A stretch of DNA of 64,000 nucleotides, taken from positions 53,568 through 117,567 of the forward strand of contig FJUW01000086.1 in the NCBI GenBank assembly GCA_900074885.1. Direction: 5' to 3'. Both the position numbers and the translations under genes were made by a program. The notes below the pieces were generated by a model. It worked only from the letters and a program-made list of their open reading frames with translations, was not told the DNA's origin and ran no database searches. Shown here one piece after another: positions 38,703-49,487 of this stretch. Origin of the DNA: Rhynchosporium graminicola (Eukaryota; Ascomycota; Leotiomycetes; Helotiales; Ploettnerulaceae). Every line of letters starts with the position of its first letter. Position 1 is the first letter of the stretch.

Positions 38703-39685
38703 CTAGATTGACCGACTTCCTTAATCACACCCAAAACTCGTCGTCCACTAGAAGCAACACTATCATACCCACCCCTCACACCCGCTTCGTCATAATTGGC
38801 CTCTCGCACCTGTCACCTACCCTTTAAGCTTTCCACAAGTCTGCACCGCCCTGCTTCTTCCACTCTTCGAAATCGAAACCTTACCAATCCGTCTCCCCTT
38901 ACCTCTGACCTCGACTACGTGGTACACCTTCTCCCTCGCGCTCCAACGCTGTCACGACATTCCAAGCGAAGACGCATTGAACGGACCGCGATACGATTTC
39001 CTAGACTTCATCTCTCAGGATAGCTTCTACTTTTTTTCTTTCTCAGAGATACCCGAAGTTCTGTTACAGCAGACTTCAGCCACTCCTTGAAAACCTTCGT
39101 CCTGTTTCAATAAAGGTCTTGCTTGTCTTCCAGCCCGCTCTCGGTTTGGCAGGTCACACGGCAGTATACCAATCCTGCAGAGACACCCAGCACAAGGATC
39201 TCCCTAATACACACGCATCCTTTGCCACTGTAACCATAGATTACACGTTCCCGTCGCTCGGAGACGCCAGTTCCAGAAGAACTTCACCCGGCATCAGCAG
39301 CTGCTGTTACCCGTTTGTGTTCACGGAAAGACCTCCAGTAATTGGATTCGAATCTGCGATAACTCGGCATCACACGGTTACCTGCCTTTACCACGACGTA
39401 ACGACATTTCTTTATACTTCACCCATCAGCGGCAGGCTCTCCAACGGATCTTTCTGTAAGCAAACAGCAAGCTCCTCAACTTCGACGTGGTTCTCTCTTG
39501 TACAAGTAGTTTCAGAATCTTCGACAACAAATGTGTTCAACTTAATAGCAATCATTTCCGCTCTCTTCTACGACTCCTTCATACCCCCAAGGCGCTGCGT
39601 GCGAAGAGTTTTGGATTGTATAACTACACTGGTACTGTAATCCATTTGAGGCGACGAAAGAGAGGACAGGACTCCTCGTGTGCCC

Positions 39686-40876
39686 ATGAAATATCTTCGA
39701 AGCGCAATGCGAAGGTCCAAAAGCCGAAAGCCCCCTTCGTTGCATCTGAAGATAGAACCATCCAGAGAAGCATTACCCCGTTGCTCATCGGTCCTCTCCG
39801 ACTGTGACGCGGACGACGAAGGCTTCATGTCTTCGGGGGATTTTCTGCCTTCGAGGCCATTGAGTCTAGCGATACCCTCCGGTCCATATTGCCCTCGCAG
39901 ACCGACATTACAAGAAGTTCTATCGAACAACGCACCGCCGCCATGGACACTCACGGCATTTATGCAATATCTGTCACAAAATCATTGCCTGGAAACGTTG
40001 GAGTTTACAATGGACGCCAAAAGATACGCAAAGCATTATCGAGACATGTCAGATAAAGACCCCCATACCCCGGTTTCTCCGCAGAGTCCAGAGTGTGAGT
40101 ATGTGCGAATGTTATGGCAGAAGCTGCTAGATGCATACATCACACCAAACGGTCCACGAGAGGTGAACCTTCCCTCCAACATCCGAGATCACCTGTTATC
40201 ACAAGCTTGTGAACATTCGCCTCCAGATCCAGCTGTATTAGACTCAGCTGTAAAGATCATCTACGAACTTATGGATGAGTCCGTATTGGTGCCCTTTCTC
40301 AACTCTGTTGCACCGTCACGTGGGCCCGAGACACATTCAAGCCCCTGGACATCAGACGAGTCAATGGCTGATGCCTACATGTCTGGGTCGTTGAATGAGC
40401 GCTCAATGTCACCTGCGAAGTCTCGGAGTAGAAGGGAAGGAAGCCCCCCTACTGGAAGCGACGTCATTGCCCATACACACAATGGACCTTCACCTCGACA
40501 TTCTCACCAGTCGCATCTGACCGCAGCGCTCGTCGGACGGGCTGGAGTGGCTCGTCTTTCGACCTACCTTTCTGGATCATCAGGCACATCGTCAACTGAA
40601 AGCCCAGATCATATGACTGACGACAGCACCGATTCGCCATCTCATTACACTAGTGCCTTGGAGCCCATGACGCCTCCCAATACCCCACCAACGTCAAACG
40701 CCGGTTTTGATGTTTCGCCTGGTGCTAGCCCAAGGATTGGAAAGGAAAGCAGCAGCTGGAAGAAGATGGGCGCCAAGCTCGGGTGGAAGAAGAGTCGCTC
40801 AGGTCACAGCTCAGGCTCCAGCAGTTCACGGTACCCTATGGCAAGAGATAGCGACGGTGGTTCAGGTGGTTTATGA
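39686..40876 (+). CDS. RGS-domain regulator of heterotrimeric G-protein signalling
   Basis: The start is ATG 39686 (MKYLRSAMRRSKSRK) and the product has 396 aa. The RGS fold begins near residue 73 (RPTLQEVLSNN) and continues through WTLTAFMQYLSQNH and CLETLEFTMDAKRY (about residues 87-115). After a loop it continues through LPSNIRDHLL to DESVLVPFLNSV (about residue 208). This is the usual fungal RGS arrangement (RgsA/Rgs2-like), with one loop insertion. The C-terminal part is Ser/Pro-rich and ends in a basic patch (WKKMGAKLGWKKSR). RGS proteins speed GTP hydrolysis by G-alpha subunits and so switch off nutrient or pheromone signalling in fungi. The leader is long and has several small upstream ORFs, suggesting translational control. 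The TGA at 40874-40876 is followed by a long open frame in the same phase (see next entry). Confidence 0.85.
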   Translation: MKYLRSAMRRSKSRKPPSLHLKIEPSREALPRCSSVLSDCDADDEGFMSSGDFLPSRPLSLAIPSGPYCPRRPTLQEVLSNNAPPPWTLTAFMQYLSQNHCLETLEFTMDAKRYAKHYRDMSDKDPHTPVSPQSPECEYVRMLWQKLLDAYITPNGPREVNLPSNIRDHLLSQACEHSPPDPAVLDSAVKIIYELMDESVLVPFLNSVAPSRGPETHSSPWTSDESMADAYMSGSLNERSMSPAKSRSRREGSPPTGSDVIAHTHNGPSPRHSHQSHLTAALVGRAGVARLSTYLSGSSGTSSTESPDHMTDDSTDSPSHYTSALEPMTPPNTPPTSNAGFDVSPGASPRIGKESSSWKKMGAKLGWKKSRSGHSSGSSSSRYPMARDSDGGSGGL

Positions 40877-40942
40877 GGGCGACAGGTCACGTCGACACCA
40901 AATGATTTCTTTTCTATCATCCCCACTCCTGTCATTGCTCCG

Positions 40943-41950
40943 ATGGAGCATCCCGTTGCGGGATATTCGAATCATCGAGAAATTCGCAAAAAGGCATCCG
41001 TAGTACGCGGGGAAACCAGTCCGAGGCTTAGTGAAGGCAGCCAGTCTCCGGGGCTAGAAGCCCACCCTGGATCTCCTATCGATTTGACTGGCCGGCGCCC
41101 GTCTCTGACGGCAGCAATGGCGGTTCAGCGACTGTATAATGGAAGTGAAGATTTCTCGAAATTTGAGACATGGCCAAAATTAGAGGGGAGAATAGAAAAA
41201 GGTATCATGAGGAGTGGCGTGGCCGCAAAATTACATTTGAATGAAGTAGATGGGGGTGTGAGGGATGTGTTGAAGATCCCAAAGAGAAGAGGAACTGGCT
41301 TGCAGCAGCCGTTCTACATTCCAGCCAAAGTGCCAGAACAGGACGAGATTCTTCACGTCACTATTCCCAGTGACAGCAAGATGGTGTTGGATACATCGGT
41401 AGAGACATCGTCGATGGACATCGACTTTGAGCAAGACAATGGGACGTGGATTTCCGCGCATCCGATTGGCCACGAATCGAAAACCAGCTTGGCAACGACT
41501 ACAACCGCCGCAAGTACCCTCGTTGAAGATCGATTCAGCAATGGCGCCCTGACCTTAGACACAAGCATTGCCAGCTCAGCAGCAAGCATGATGTCTTCGA
41601 GAGGCAGTATCCAGTCGGCAACAACAACGACATCTTCCGACATCTACGGCTGGGAAGAAGAACTCGACCGCAAGGCTAGCAACGAAGGCCGCCACGACTG
41701 GGAGCGAGAGCTTGCTCAGCGATTACAAACCGGCGGTCGCAACTTCGGGCCTCGATATCGAGATCGAGGTGTGGGAAGTAGCGGAGGAGGAGGCGGCTTC
41801 TACGCCGCAGGAAAAAGAAAGAGTTTGCTCTATCGAGTCTTGAATCTGTCGAGTTCAAGAGAACGACGAAGCTTGGCTGAGAATACTGCCGAGCATCCAA
41901 CGGGGATCGTGATGAGTCCCGCCAGTGAATACCCCACTTCTGCAATTTAG
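40943..41950 (+). CDS. Uncharacterised Ser/Thr-rich protein, or C-terminal extension of the RGS frame
   Basis: The open frame from ATG 40943 has 335 codons and lies in the same reading frame as the RGS ORF, separated from it by a single TGA. The 22 codons between that TGA and this ATG are also open and look coding. No domain is recognised. The sequence is hydrophilic, with Ser/Thr-rich segments, a WEEELDRKASNEGRHDWERE helix-like stretch near residue 250, a Gly-rich patch and a basic C-terminal part. It may be a separate gene, a spliced continuation of the RGS protein (for example an intron at about 40866-41003 would restore frame, although its GTGGTT donor is weak) or a readthrough extension. 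The sequence alone does not decide. Confidence 0.55.
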   Translation: MEHPVAGYSNHREIRKKASVVRGETSPRLSEGSQSPGLEAHPGSPIDLTGRRPSLTAAMAVQRLYNGSEDFSKFETWPKLEGRIEKGIMRSGVAAKLHLNEVDGGVRDVLKIPKRRGTGLQQPFYIPAKVPEQDEILHVTIPSDSKMVLDTSVETSSMDIDFEQDNGTWISAHPIGHESKTSLATTTTAASTLVEDRFSNGALTLDTSIASSAASMMSSRGSIQSATTTTSSDIYGWEEELDRKASNEGRHDWERELAQRLQTGGRNFGPRYRDRGVGSSGGGGGFYAAGKRKSLLYRVLNLSSSRERRSLAENTAEHPTGIVMSPASEYPTSAI

Positions 41951-42253
41951 CGTTTTGGTTTCTACAACGGTCTTGGGCATTTGCGGGCGTTAAGGGGAGC
42001 GATGGGGTGTTTATCATCAAAGAAAGCATTTGTGCGCTCTGCATGTGATGACATGGAGTGGATTGATTGGAGTGAATACGATATGACGTAGCGGCATTTT
42101 TCATTTTGATGATGCGAGTTGTTGAGATAGATAGGGCTTGTCGAGTACACTAAATACTTCGGGATTTAGGGATCGGGTGAACGGAGTGGAAACGGGCAAT
42201 GGAGGGAATTGGCAAAGGGATGATGTATCGGAATGGATGGGAAGGGAAGGGCG

Positions 42254-42292
42254 TTTGCATACATACGTGCATACATACGTGCATGCATAGAT
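42254..42292. repeat. ATACATACGTGC dodecamer repeat
   Basis: About three imperfect copies of a 12 bp unit. Confidence 0.85.
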
Positions 42293-42685
42293 AGTCTATA
42301 TACATGCATCGTTATCATCATCATCGAAACAAAATAATTCACACTCAATCAATTTGCCGCTTCGACTTCGTGAAGCATACCTCTTATTCCTTCCTGTCGA
42401 CACCAGCGGCGCTACAACTAACCGGCAACCAAGTGAGCAGCTAGCTAGCTAGCTTCCTGAAATCATTGTGCCTCATGCCATATTGGTGTATGCAAAGAGG
42501 TCTGGATAGTCAAGAGATGGATGACCTGAATGTGTCTTGTCTCATCTCATCTTGATGCTCTCGATTCATTTAGCAACTCGGTAAGTTACTCTCAAACCGC
42601 GCCCGCTGACGCGATGGATGTAATGTAATGTCGCCTACAGCAAGTACATTCCCTCACTCCCTCCCGTTGTAGGCAATCACGTTTG

Positions 42686-42713
42686 CCACACACACACACA
42701 CACACACACACAC
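42686..42713. repeat. (CA)n microsatellite
   Basis: About fourteen CA units. Confidence 0.95.
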
Positions 42714-42795
42714 CAGGCGCGAACGTAGAAAAAATCTCATCTCTCTCAAGAGCCGCTTCGGGACGGGACGCGACCGTGTAGAATAGACAGCCAGA

Positions 42796-42797
<2 letters not shown>

Positions 42798-42831
<34 letters not shown>
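42798..42831. repeat. (AG)n microsatellite
   Basis: About seventeen AG units, only 85 bp from the CA repeat. Confidence 0.95.
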
Positions 42832-42834
<3 letters not shown>

Positions 42835-43488
42835 TTGGAAACCCTATCCTGCTCTGCTCGCGCGTAGCTTTTCCTGTGTGATTGATTTTTTGATTTCTTT
42901 TGAAGCACTGATCTTCTTCAGCATCCGGTTCGCGGCGTGGTAGGTAGGTGGTTACCGAATGCTTTACTCATTCGTTGCCTTTTTTTTCTCTTTCTTTTTT
43001 CTTCTTCTTCCACACGGTCGCGATTTCCGTGGGGCGATATACTTATATGATCGGATGGACCGGGGAGAGTTACTTGGCTGGTGCTGCGTGGCTTATTTGT
43101 ATTTTATCTATCTGGAGGGTGAGGTGGTAAGTACGGTATAGTATGGTATGTATTTAGTTTGCTTGGTATGTTGCTGGCTGTGAGATAAATATACATGGGT
43201 CCGTCTGTCTGTCTCGATCCGCCACCTCCATGTAAGTAATTTCCCCCCTTGGCTGAGTGTTTTCTTCCAAGATGGAGAATATGGCCGATGGACTTGCGAG
43301 GTAGATAGCGCAAGTAGGAGAATGCGTTCCTTCCGTCTTCTGGGGGTTCTATGCGGGACTTGACTCATCGCGGTTGTGTAGTAGCTTTTTGTCACTTTGT
43401 GAATGAGATGAGATGAAACTTATTCTGATGTCGATAATGCTCCGAAAAATTGGTGACTTCTGATTTATCAATATATTTTGTATTATAT

Positions 43489-43489
43489 G

Positions 43490-43520
<31 letters not shown>

Positions 43521-43521
43521 C
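43489..43521. repeat. (TA)n microsatellite
   Basis: TATGTATG passes into uninterrupted TA units. Confidence 0.93.
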
Positions 43522-45705
43522 ATATGAGGTCTGCTGATTACTGATTACAGGAGATAGATATGGAGGAGGGTAGTGAGGCTACATAGGTAGATACCTGTAA
43601 TGTGATGAACAAATTCTTTGCTTTCATGAAAGAAGGAGGGCAAAATCTAGGGTGAGGGGAAATCACATATAACTTTACAGAAATCTGCCATTGCGTATTA
43701 AGTCAATTAGTGTATATTACTCGTCGGTTGCAGTATTTCTGGGGCAGTATTACGAACTTACATAAGTACATCGAGGAGTACCAGAGGTTGTACATGCTTG
43801 CAAGTAGTAAGTAGTCTTTTCTAAACTTTTCAATCTTGATACTGAGCTTAATCTTCAGCTGGAGTCTTTCTCTTCGTGTTTGACGAAACAACTAGCTAAT
43901 AGGAGGTCCGATTGCCCCACGGGAGATAATGCTAAATCGGAGATTACAGATGTTATCTAGAGTTCAAAGGGGAGGGGGGGGTTCTGCTTAGTTCTCGAAA
44001 GTAGAGACTGAGTAAGAATGAAAAATCGCTTTGGTGGATGGTGCTTATGTAGTGCTTGTTGACGCATACTATTGGTTAGTGGAACACGATGGAAGCTAAT
44101 GTCATTGCCACATTTAACTAACCCTTCTTTCTTCTGCGGATCTTGGAGTAAGTGATTCCTGACTCCTGTGGCTAGTTTCGATTTTTCTTGACCTTTTTTA
44201 TCCTTCTATAACCTTCTCGAGTTCTTAGGTAGAGACAGGTGTTTAAATCGGTATGATAGTATGGATATCTCGGAAAGTCATTAAGTGAGGTCGCAAGTTA
44301 GTGAATCTGAAGACAAGAGATTCTCATCTTAGAGATTGATATAGTTAGCAAAACCTTGCGCAAGGGATACTACGATAGAAGCAACAAAGAGTGTAATTTA
44401 TCCTCCACACCGTCGGAAAGTATACTGTAGCACCAAACCAGGGAAGCAGTAAGTATTCTACTGCATGTCCACCACCTTTCCGGATGGACGTACTATAACC
44501 AGTAAACAGCAACCTCTCAACTTTACACTTGCAACGTCCATCTCTCTTGATATACACGCTGACGATTCCAACTTTCTAGCTCTATCACTCCGTATAGCTC
44601 ATTTGGTATCAGCTCCTCACAAACTCCAGCAAACTGATATATATACCCTCGTCGTCGTCCGTCCTCACTCAATCTACTGTTCCCTCTTCCACCGACGCAT
44701 CAACCCATCAGTCCTTCATTTCATCATTCATCATTCAAATGGTAGGTCACTGAATGATTCGCTCACACCGTACTCTGCTGTCGCTCCTCCGGCACATATG
44801 ACGTGTATATCTATCCACCCGGTTCAAACCTTTAAATCCGACATTCTTACCACAGTTCAGATCTCAACGTCTTAACTGGGATCCGGGGGAATGGGGGACA
44901 GAAAGTAGAGACATACTTAGCTCTCTTGTTCTGGATAGGGAGCTGCATACGTGGAGCAGGCAGCGATACAATCGATCGAGGAGGAAGGGTTGCCTAGCTG
45001 AGGGACAACGTCGTGTATCATTCGAGGTACTCGTTGACGTCGAGAAGTGGATATCAAGAAGCGAGCAGCTATCTGACTAGTCGATGTGGTTTATTTCAAT
45101 GAAGGAGGAGGATTGCTGTCCTTGGAAGAGGAGTGATGAGATGAGATGAGATGAGCTCCTAGCGTACTGATTGTTTCTGTATGTATATTCGGGTTCAGGT
45201 AAGTTGGTCAGCAGGCAGAAGGAATAGCAGTAAAGGAATAAGTAGCGAATGTTCTCGAAGTATCGTTCAACTATAGCAGTGATGGATCTTGGTGCTGAAG
45301 AAGATTTCCCCCTGAGTGGTGTGTGGAAGTCCCAAGTTTAGTAAGATTTTCTAATTCGAGACTGGAATATACCTTCGTTAAATGTTAAGAGTATGAAACC
45401 CACACGGAAACTAGGTCCAGACCAAAGACTAATGATGGTATCAAGACGATGGATTTGTACAAGTTTTTCATTCTCGCAACCTCCGCCTAGGTCGTTGCCT
45501 ATATCTATAAGTATGAATCCATCTATTTACCTGTATGTCCCAAAGTGATCACGTGCGCCAGTCGCTATGCAATATATCCGACATCCAACCGATCATTCAT
45601 TCATGATTTCAATCCATCAGCCCAACCCACCTCATCGGAACCTGACTCCATTTCGTCTAGTCCTCGCTAAAGCTTAAAGATGCCATGTGCAGTTTCACAC
45701 TTCGG

Positions 45706-47199
45706 TCAAACGGTAACAGCAACTGGCTCCGACATGTAGACATCATCTAAAGCCCACGCTCGAACTACCCCGTCATCACCACTTGAGATCACCATCTCCT
45801 CATCCACCTGGCTCCGACCGGAGTCGAATCGCTGACACCACGCAACATGATTGATTTCGTATGGACCATGGCCACCTTCCAATAAACTTAGTACGACCCA
45901 CTCGCGCTGGATAGCACCACCCACGCTCGTCCTACCCATCGTCCGCTCCTCATAAATAGCTATCTTGCCATCCCCGCCTGTAGAAACCACACGGCCTGTC
46001 TTGGTACTCCAATTCACTGCATATATAGGCAAAGTATGAATCTTCGGTAACGTGGCGGTGCACTCCCATACTTCGTCCGAAGGCGGAGGACGCATTGTTG
46101 AAGGAATGCCGGTATTGAAGTATGAAGGCTTGTTTGGTGGTGGAGGAGTTGGAGCTTGGGTCCATATTCGGATTGTACAGTCTGCAGAAGCAGATATAAG
46201 GCGTGGTATGCGAGGACTGTAATCATCCGCTGGCTGAGGAGACTCGGACGCGAATTTCTTGTGGCTGACCTCGGGTTCCCAATCCATACTCCAAACCGTA
46301 CCGGTATGACCCTCTAAAACCGCAACACAACTCCATTCACCCTCATCGTCACCTCTCCAGAACCGTATGGTGTCATCGTAGCTGGCACTCGCTAGAACCT
46401 CTCCATTGCCGTCGTCTTTCCGCCAACACACGTATTTCACATCCGCAGTATGTTCTTGTAGTACCGCGACAGTCTCAAACTCATCTTCGCCCTCCTCCCC
46501 GATTTCCTCCCATACCCAGATACTCTTATCCCTCGAGCAGCTCGCAAGCCATTGGCCTGAGGGCGAATACGCGACAGTCTTGACTTCCGAATCATGTCCC
46601 TCCAACACAATCGCAAACTCCCAATCATCATCATTCTCCGACTCGTCGCCTTGTATCAGTCGCGCAACAGGTTTCTTAGCACCATCACTCGTGATCTCGA
46701 CCTCAAAAGCATCATCATCTTCCGGCGCCGCAGTATGCACTTGTTTTTCTTCCTCCCTCGCAACGAAGCTTTCTTCACTCCTCCTCCAAATCCCCATTGT
46801 AGCATCGAAGCTCCCCGTGGCTAGACATAGCGTTCCCGTGTTCTTCGTCGCAGGTTTCCACGCCACAGAACGCACAGAACGCGAGTGTCCCCCCTCGAGG
46901 GTAGAGTGCAGCGTGAAGTTCTTCAGCGAGTACACGCGCACCGTTTTATCCGAGGTAGCGGTTGCGATAAGAGGGAGGCCATTGGGATTCGGGATCGAGA
47001 CCCAGGCGCGCGAAGCCGAGATGGGTTTAAATTCCGCGATGGCATGGATCCGGACATTCGTTTGGGAGGCCATCATGTCTAGTTTGTACCTGTCGCGCAC
47101 TCCTGAGGGTATACTTCTATATGTAGGCGGGGGCGGGGCGGAAATGGGGCAAATTTGTGGTGGAGCTCGAAAAGGATTCGGGCACGGTTCAGGTCTCAT
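45706..47199 (-). CDS. CIA1: Cytosolic iron-sulfur protein assembly protein CIA1 (WD40 propeller)
   Basis: Single exon. The longest frame begins at ATG 47199 (497 aa), but the conserved part begins near MMASQTNVRIHAI at 47076 (456 aa). That is the more likely start, because the first 41 residues are Pro-rich and unlike the family. Seven WD40 blades are recognisable, with the repeating GH...VAW/VCW/MDW...SAS/SCS...IRIW pattern. Examples are LEGHDSEVKTVAYSPSG, LQEHTADVKYVCW and LEGHTGTVWSMDW. An acidic insertion (EDDDAFEVE, DESENDDDWEF) sits between blades two and three, as in many fungal homologues. CIA1 is the docking scaffold of the late cytosolic Fe-S targeting complex, which inserts clusters into cytosolic and nuclear apoproteins such as DNA polymerases. 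It is essential in yeast. Confidence 0.92.
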   Translation of the reverse strand: MRPEPCPNPFRAPPQICPISAPPPPTYRSIPSGVRDRYKLDMMASQTNVRIHAIAEFKPISASRAWVSIPNPNGLPLIATATSDKTVRVYSLKNFTLHSTLEGGHSRSVRSVAWKPATKNTGTLCLATGSFDATMGIWRRSEESFVAREEEKQVHTAAPEDDDAFEVEITSDGAKKPVARLIQGDESENDDDWEFAIVLEGHDSEVKTVAYSPSGQWLASCSRDKSIWVWEEIGEEGEDEFETVAVLQEHTADVKYVCWRKDDGNGEVLASASYDDTIRFWRGDDEGEWSCVAVLEGHTGTVWSMDWEPEVSHKKFASESPQPADDYSPRIPRLISASADCTIRIWTQAPTPPPPNKPSYFNTGIPSTMRPPPSDEVWECTATLPKIHTLPIYAVNWSTKTGRVVSTGGDGKIAIYEERTMGRTSVGGAIQREWVVLSLLEGGHGPYEINHVAWCQRFDSGRSQVDEEMVISSGDDGVVRAWALDDVYMSEPVAVTV

Positions 47200-47787
47200 T
47201 CGCTCGCTAAACTTTACAGACTCGCTAACAATTTATTTTCTTCTAAATCAGGTAAACAGAGCTCCGAGCTTGGCGTAGAAATGAGATTTCATGGTCCGCT
47301 AGGAGATCGCCGAATTTAAATATGGTACCGTCAATCGCGCTAACTTATTATTCCTATCGAGTATTGTCGTGTTAAGTGCTGACTTGTGCCGCATATTGCC
47401 TACTGATATCGGTTTTTACAGTCTAGTTTCGTCTACTCGTTGGTTGAGAAGTAGGTCGGTAAACTATCTAAAGAAGATGTTGCAACTGACAAGTAGCCGT
47501 TTTGACATTCGAAAAATATGGCATGCTATTTTTTTATTTTTTTTTCGCACAGAAAACTATCCTGTACCACCGTTCGCTCCTTCTCATATATCCTCAAATT
47601 CCAATCATTTCCAAACCGCTAATTCCTCAATACTTAAAAACAATGTACAACATCCTCACTACTCAAGCATCGATTCAAGTAACTGACAAGCTACGCGAAG
47701 GGACTCACTCTGTCACCGATCGACGCATGCCACCATCTACAGCTCTAAATCCAGGGGCGATCTTAATCATACGAGCTCAAATCACTA
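47200..47787. other. Intergenic region between CIA1 and the 47788 ORF
   Basis: A 588 bp gap between divergent genes. It contains a T-rich stretch near 47530 and no gene. It may hold both promoters. Confidence 0.5.
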
Positions 47788-48474
47788 ATGGAAGATGTCC
47801 TCGGCAACACTCCAACATATCGGCCAACGGGAAACACAAGGGCGCGCGCTCTTCTACATGGGTTTGCGCTGGGATTAGATCAAGAAAATACAGACGGTGG
47901 CACTCTCCATGAGGGTATGAATCCTATGATCGATGAAGACGGTAGATTAGGCAGATTGATAGGCGACCTATACGAACCTGATCTTTCCACACTGTCTAGT
48001 ATTCTGCCCGATCCTTCCGATGGAGAACAGCGTAGAATAGCATTCGATGCAGCTTTGGACGCTTACACTGCACACATTTTCGTATTAAACAGTCGACTGA
48101 CTGATACGAGAACTTCGGCGAATTTCAACAGAACGACTGGCGATCCGGCATACGAATTTGCTCCTAGCACGCCAGAGGCTGAAGAGGCCGAGCAACATAC
48201 ATCAGAAGCGATCACCTCGCCTTCACCCGATCCTTCCAACGAGTCTAGTAGTGATAGCACAGAAGTTCACACGGGAACAATAATGGAGGACCGCTGTGAA
48301 GCACATGCGGCAGAGATGCGGAGACTGTATTATGAGACGGATTATGAAGTGCCAGCTGAGTATGGAATAGCAGATGGTCCAGCACAAGGATATCCGCAAC
48401 TTCAAGTAGCTCCTCAACCAGATTATGACCCTCGCGAACCTCCGGAAGATAGATTCTTGAGTAGTAGAACATAA
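47788..48474 (+). CDS. Hypothetical acidic protein
   Basis: Single-exon frame of 228 aa from ATG 47788 (MEDVLGNTPTYRPTG). It is acidic and hydrophilic, with an ordered-looking segment at about residues 40-100 (DEDGRLGRLIGDLYEPDLS and RRIAFDAALDAYTAHIF). A Ser/Glu/Pro-rich linker follows, then a Tyr- and Pro-containing tail (DYEVPAEYG, PQPDYDPREPP). No domain or motif is recognised, and there is no signal peptide or membrane segment. The coding-like composition and length argue that it is real; no homologue is known to me. The reverse strand also has frames of 116-120 codons here, which look like shadows. Confidence 0.5.
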   Translation: MEDVLGNTPTYRPTGNTRARALLHGFALGLDQENTDGGTLHEGMNPMIDEDGRLGRLIGDLYEPDLSTLSSILPDPSDGEQRRIAFDAALDAYTAHIFVLNSRLTDTRTSANFNRTTGDPAYEFAPSTPEAEEAEQHTSEAITSPSPDPSNESSSDSTEVHTGTIMEDRCEAHAAEMRRLYYETDYEVPAEYGIADGPAQGYPQLQVAPQPDYDPREPPEDRFLSSRT

Positions 48475-49487
48475 CTCCTGCTTCAATGCCACCACCAGTC
48501 CAGAATACGAAGGAAGACAGGATAGAAGTAACATAGATACCACTAGATGAAGCAGATAGATCTGCCAGCATGGTGCTTCCTCCAACGAGGAACAAGTAGG
48601 TAGAGCGACGAACGGGGATCTAAGCCTTCAGGAACATAGGCGCTTAGTGCGCTCAAACGAATTCACTTGCCTTCATCGGGTCGCTCAAATTTACACCGGT
48701 TGCATATTCTCCTATAGAGCTTCTTTGAGCTTAGAGTGAGAGATCGGGGTGGTCTGAACACGCAGGCTTACAAGAAGAGACCTTTACTTTCGAGGCTTTA
48801 TCGAGAGTATTATATGGGGACTCTGATGTTGGTTACTGAGCCTTATAGCGAGTGCATCATGCAACTTACTGGATTACCATCTTCAACTATACGGTACATG
48901 CGCCAGGTTGCGAATCCGGAGTGAAGTATCACTAGGCGAATGGAGGATTGGCGCTGTCTGTGTAACGCGAATGTTTGGGAAGGACCTCTGTATGCTGGCA
49001 AGTGCAAACTGTGGTGGTGGTTATTGATTTCTCTGGGCCGTAGCCACAGGAGAGAAATTGGATGTGTTAACTGCTTCGACTAAATCGGTCGAAGTGTACG
49101 CAATTCTAATTAGGAGTCTTGTTAATCCATAAAGATTTGTCAAGGTGTAGTGAAGCTTCATCATGCAAAGTCACCCCAAATTGCCGGGTATTGGCATATT
49201 CGGGCGCGAATGACACAACCTACAAGATCTGATCAGAAAATAGCCGCACGAAAGACATAGAAGCACTACGACGCTCACAGAAACAAAACTTCTTCGGGAC
49301 AATCGGGCGCTCACGTCATCTGTTTCAATCTATACACAGGACGACCGCGAGCAATTGTTTCCAGATCCAGCGCAACCATGTCCCACTTTTCTAGAGAGGA
49401 CAACACAAAGGCCCCAGTGCTGGATACGTTCGTCTTGATTTTTTTCAAAATGATTTGATCGCCCGGCTGCCACAAAGCCTATGCGAA
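48475..49487. other. Intergenic, nothing recognised
   Basis: A 1 kb gap between the tail-to-tail 47788 ORF and MHYT gene. No coding or repeat feature was seen. Confidence 0.6.

Larger units (their letters stand above)
29832..39685. other. Very long gene-poor region, ending in probable RGS gene leader
   Basis: There is almost 10 kb without a convincing coding region on either strand. Its open frames are short, biased by simple repeats and lack splice structure. Dispersed CTCCGTAC/GTACGGAG words are frequent (for example 32552, 33131, 34814, 36467 and 37335). From about 38700 to 39685 the plus strand is C-rich with several small upstream open frames. It probably contains the promoter and long 5' leader of the RGS gene. 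Confidence 0.5.
41951..45705. other. Intergenic region with microsatellites
   Basis: No supported gene is visible. The region carries repeats at 42254-42292, 42686-42713, 42798-42831 and 43489-43521. A 136-codon frame at 44465-44875 lacks homology and coding bias and was not accepted. Confidence 0.5.

Noticed and set aside
40831..40885. Intron with GTACCC donor and GACAG acceptor that would remove the RGS stop codon
   Set aside because: The donor is poor, and splicing would enter a frame that stops within about 45 codons instead of joining the downstream long frame.
44465..44875. 136-codon plus-strand frame
   Set aside because: No domain, splice context or coding bias. The repeat-poor but C-rich sequence makes chance open frames likely.
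48223..48595. Minus-strand frames of 116-120 codons overlapping the 47788 ORF
   Set aside because: They look like reverse-strand shadows of the plus-strand frame, with irregular hydrophobic composition and no start or splice support.
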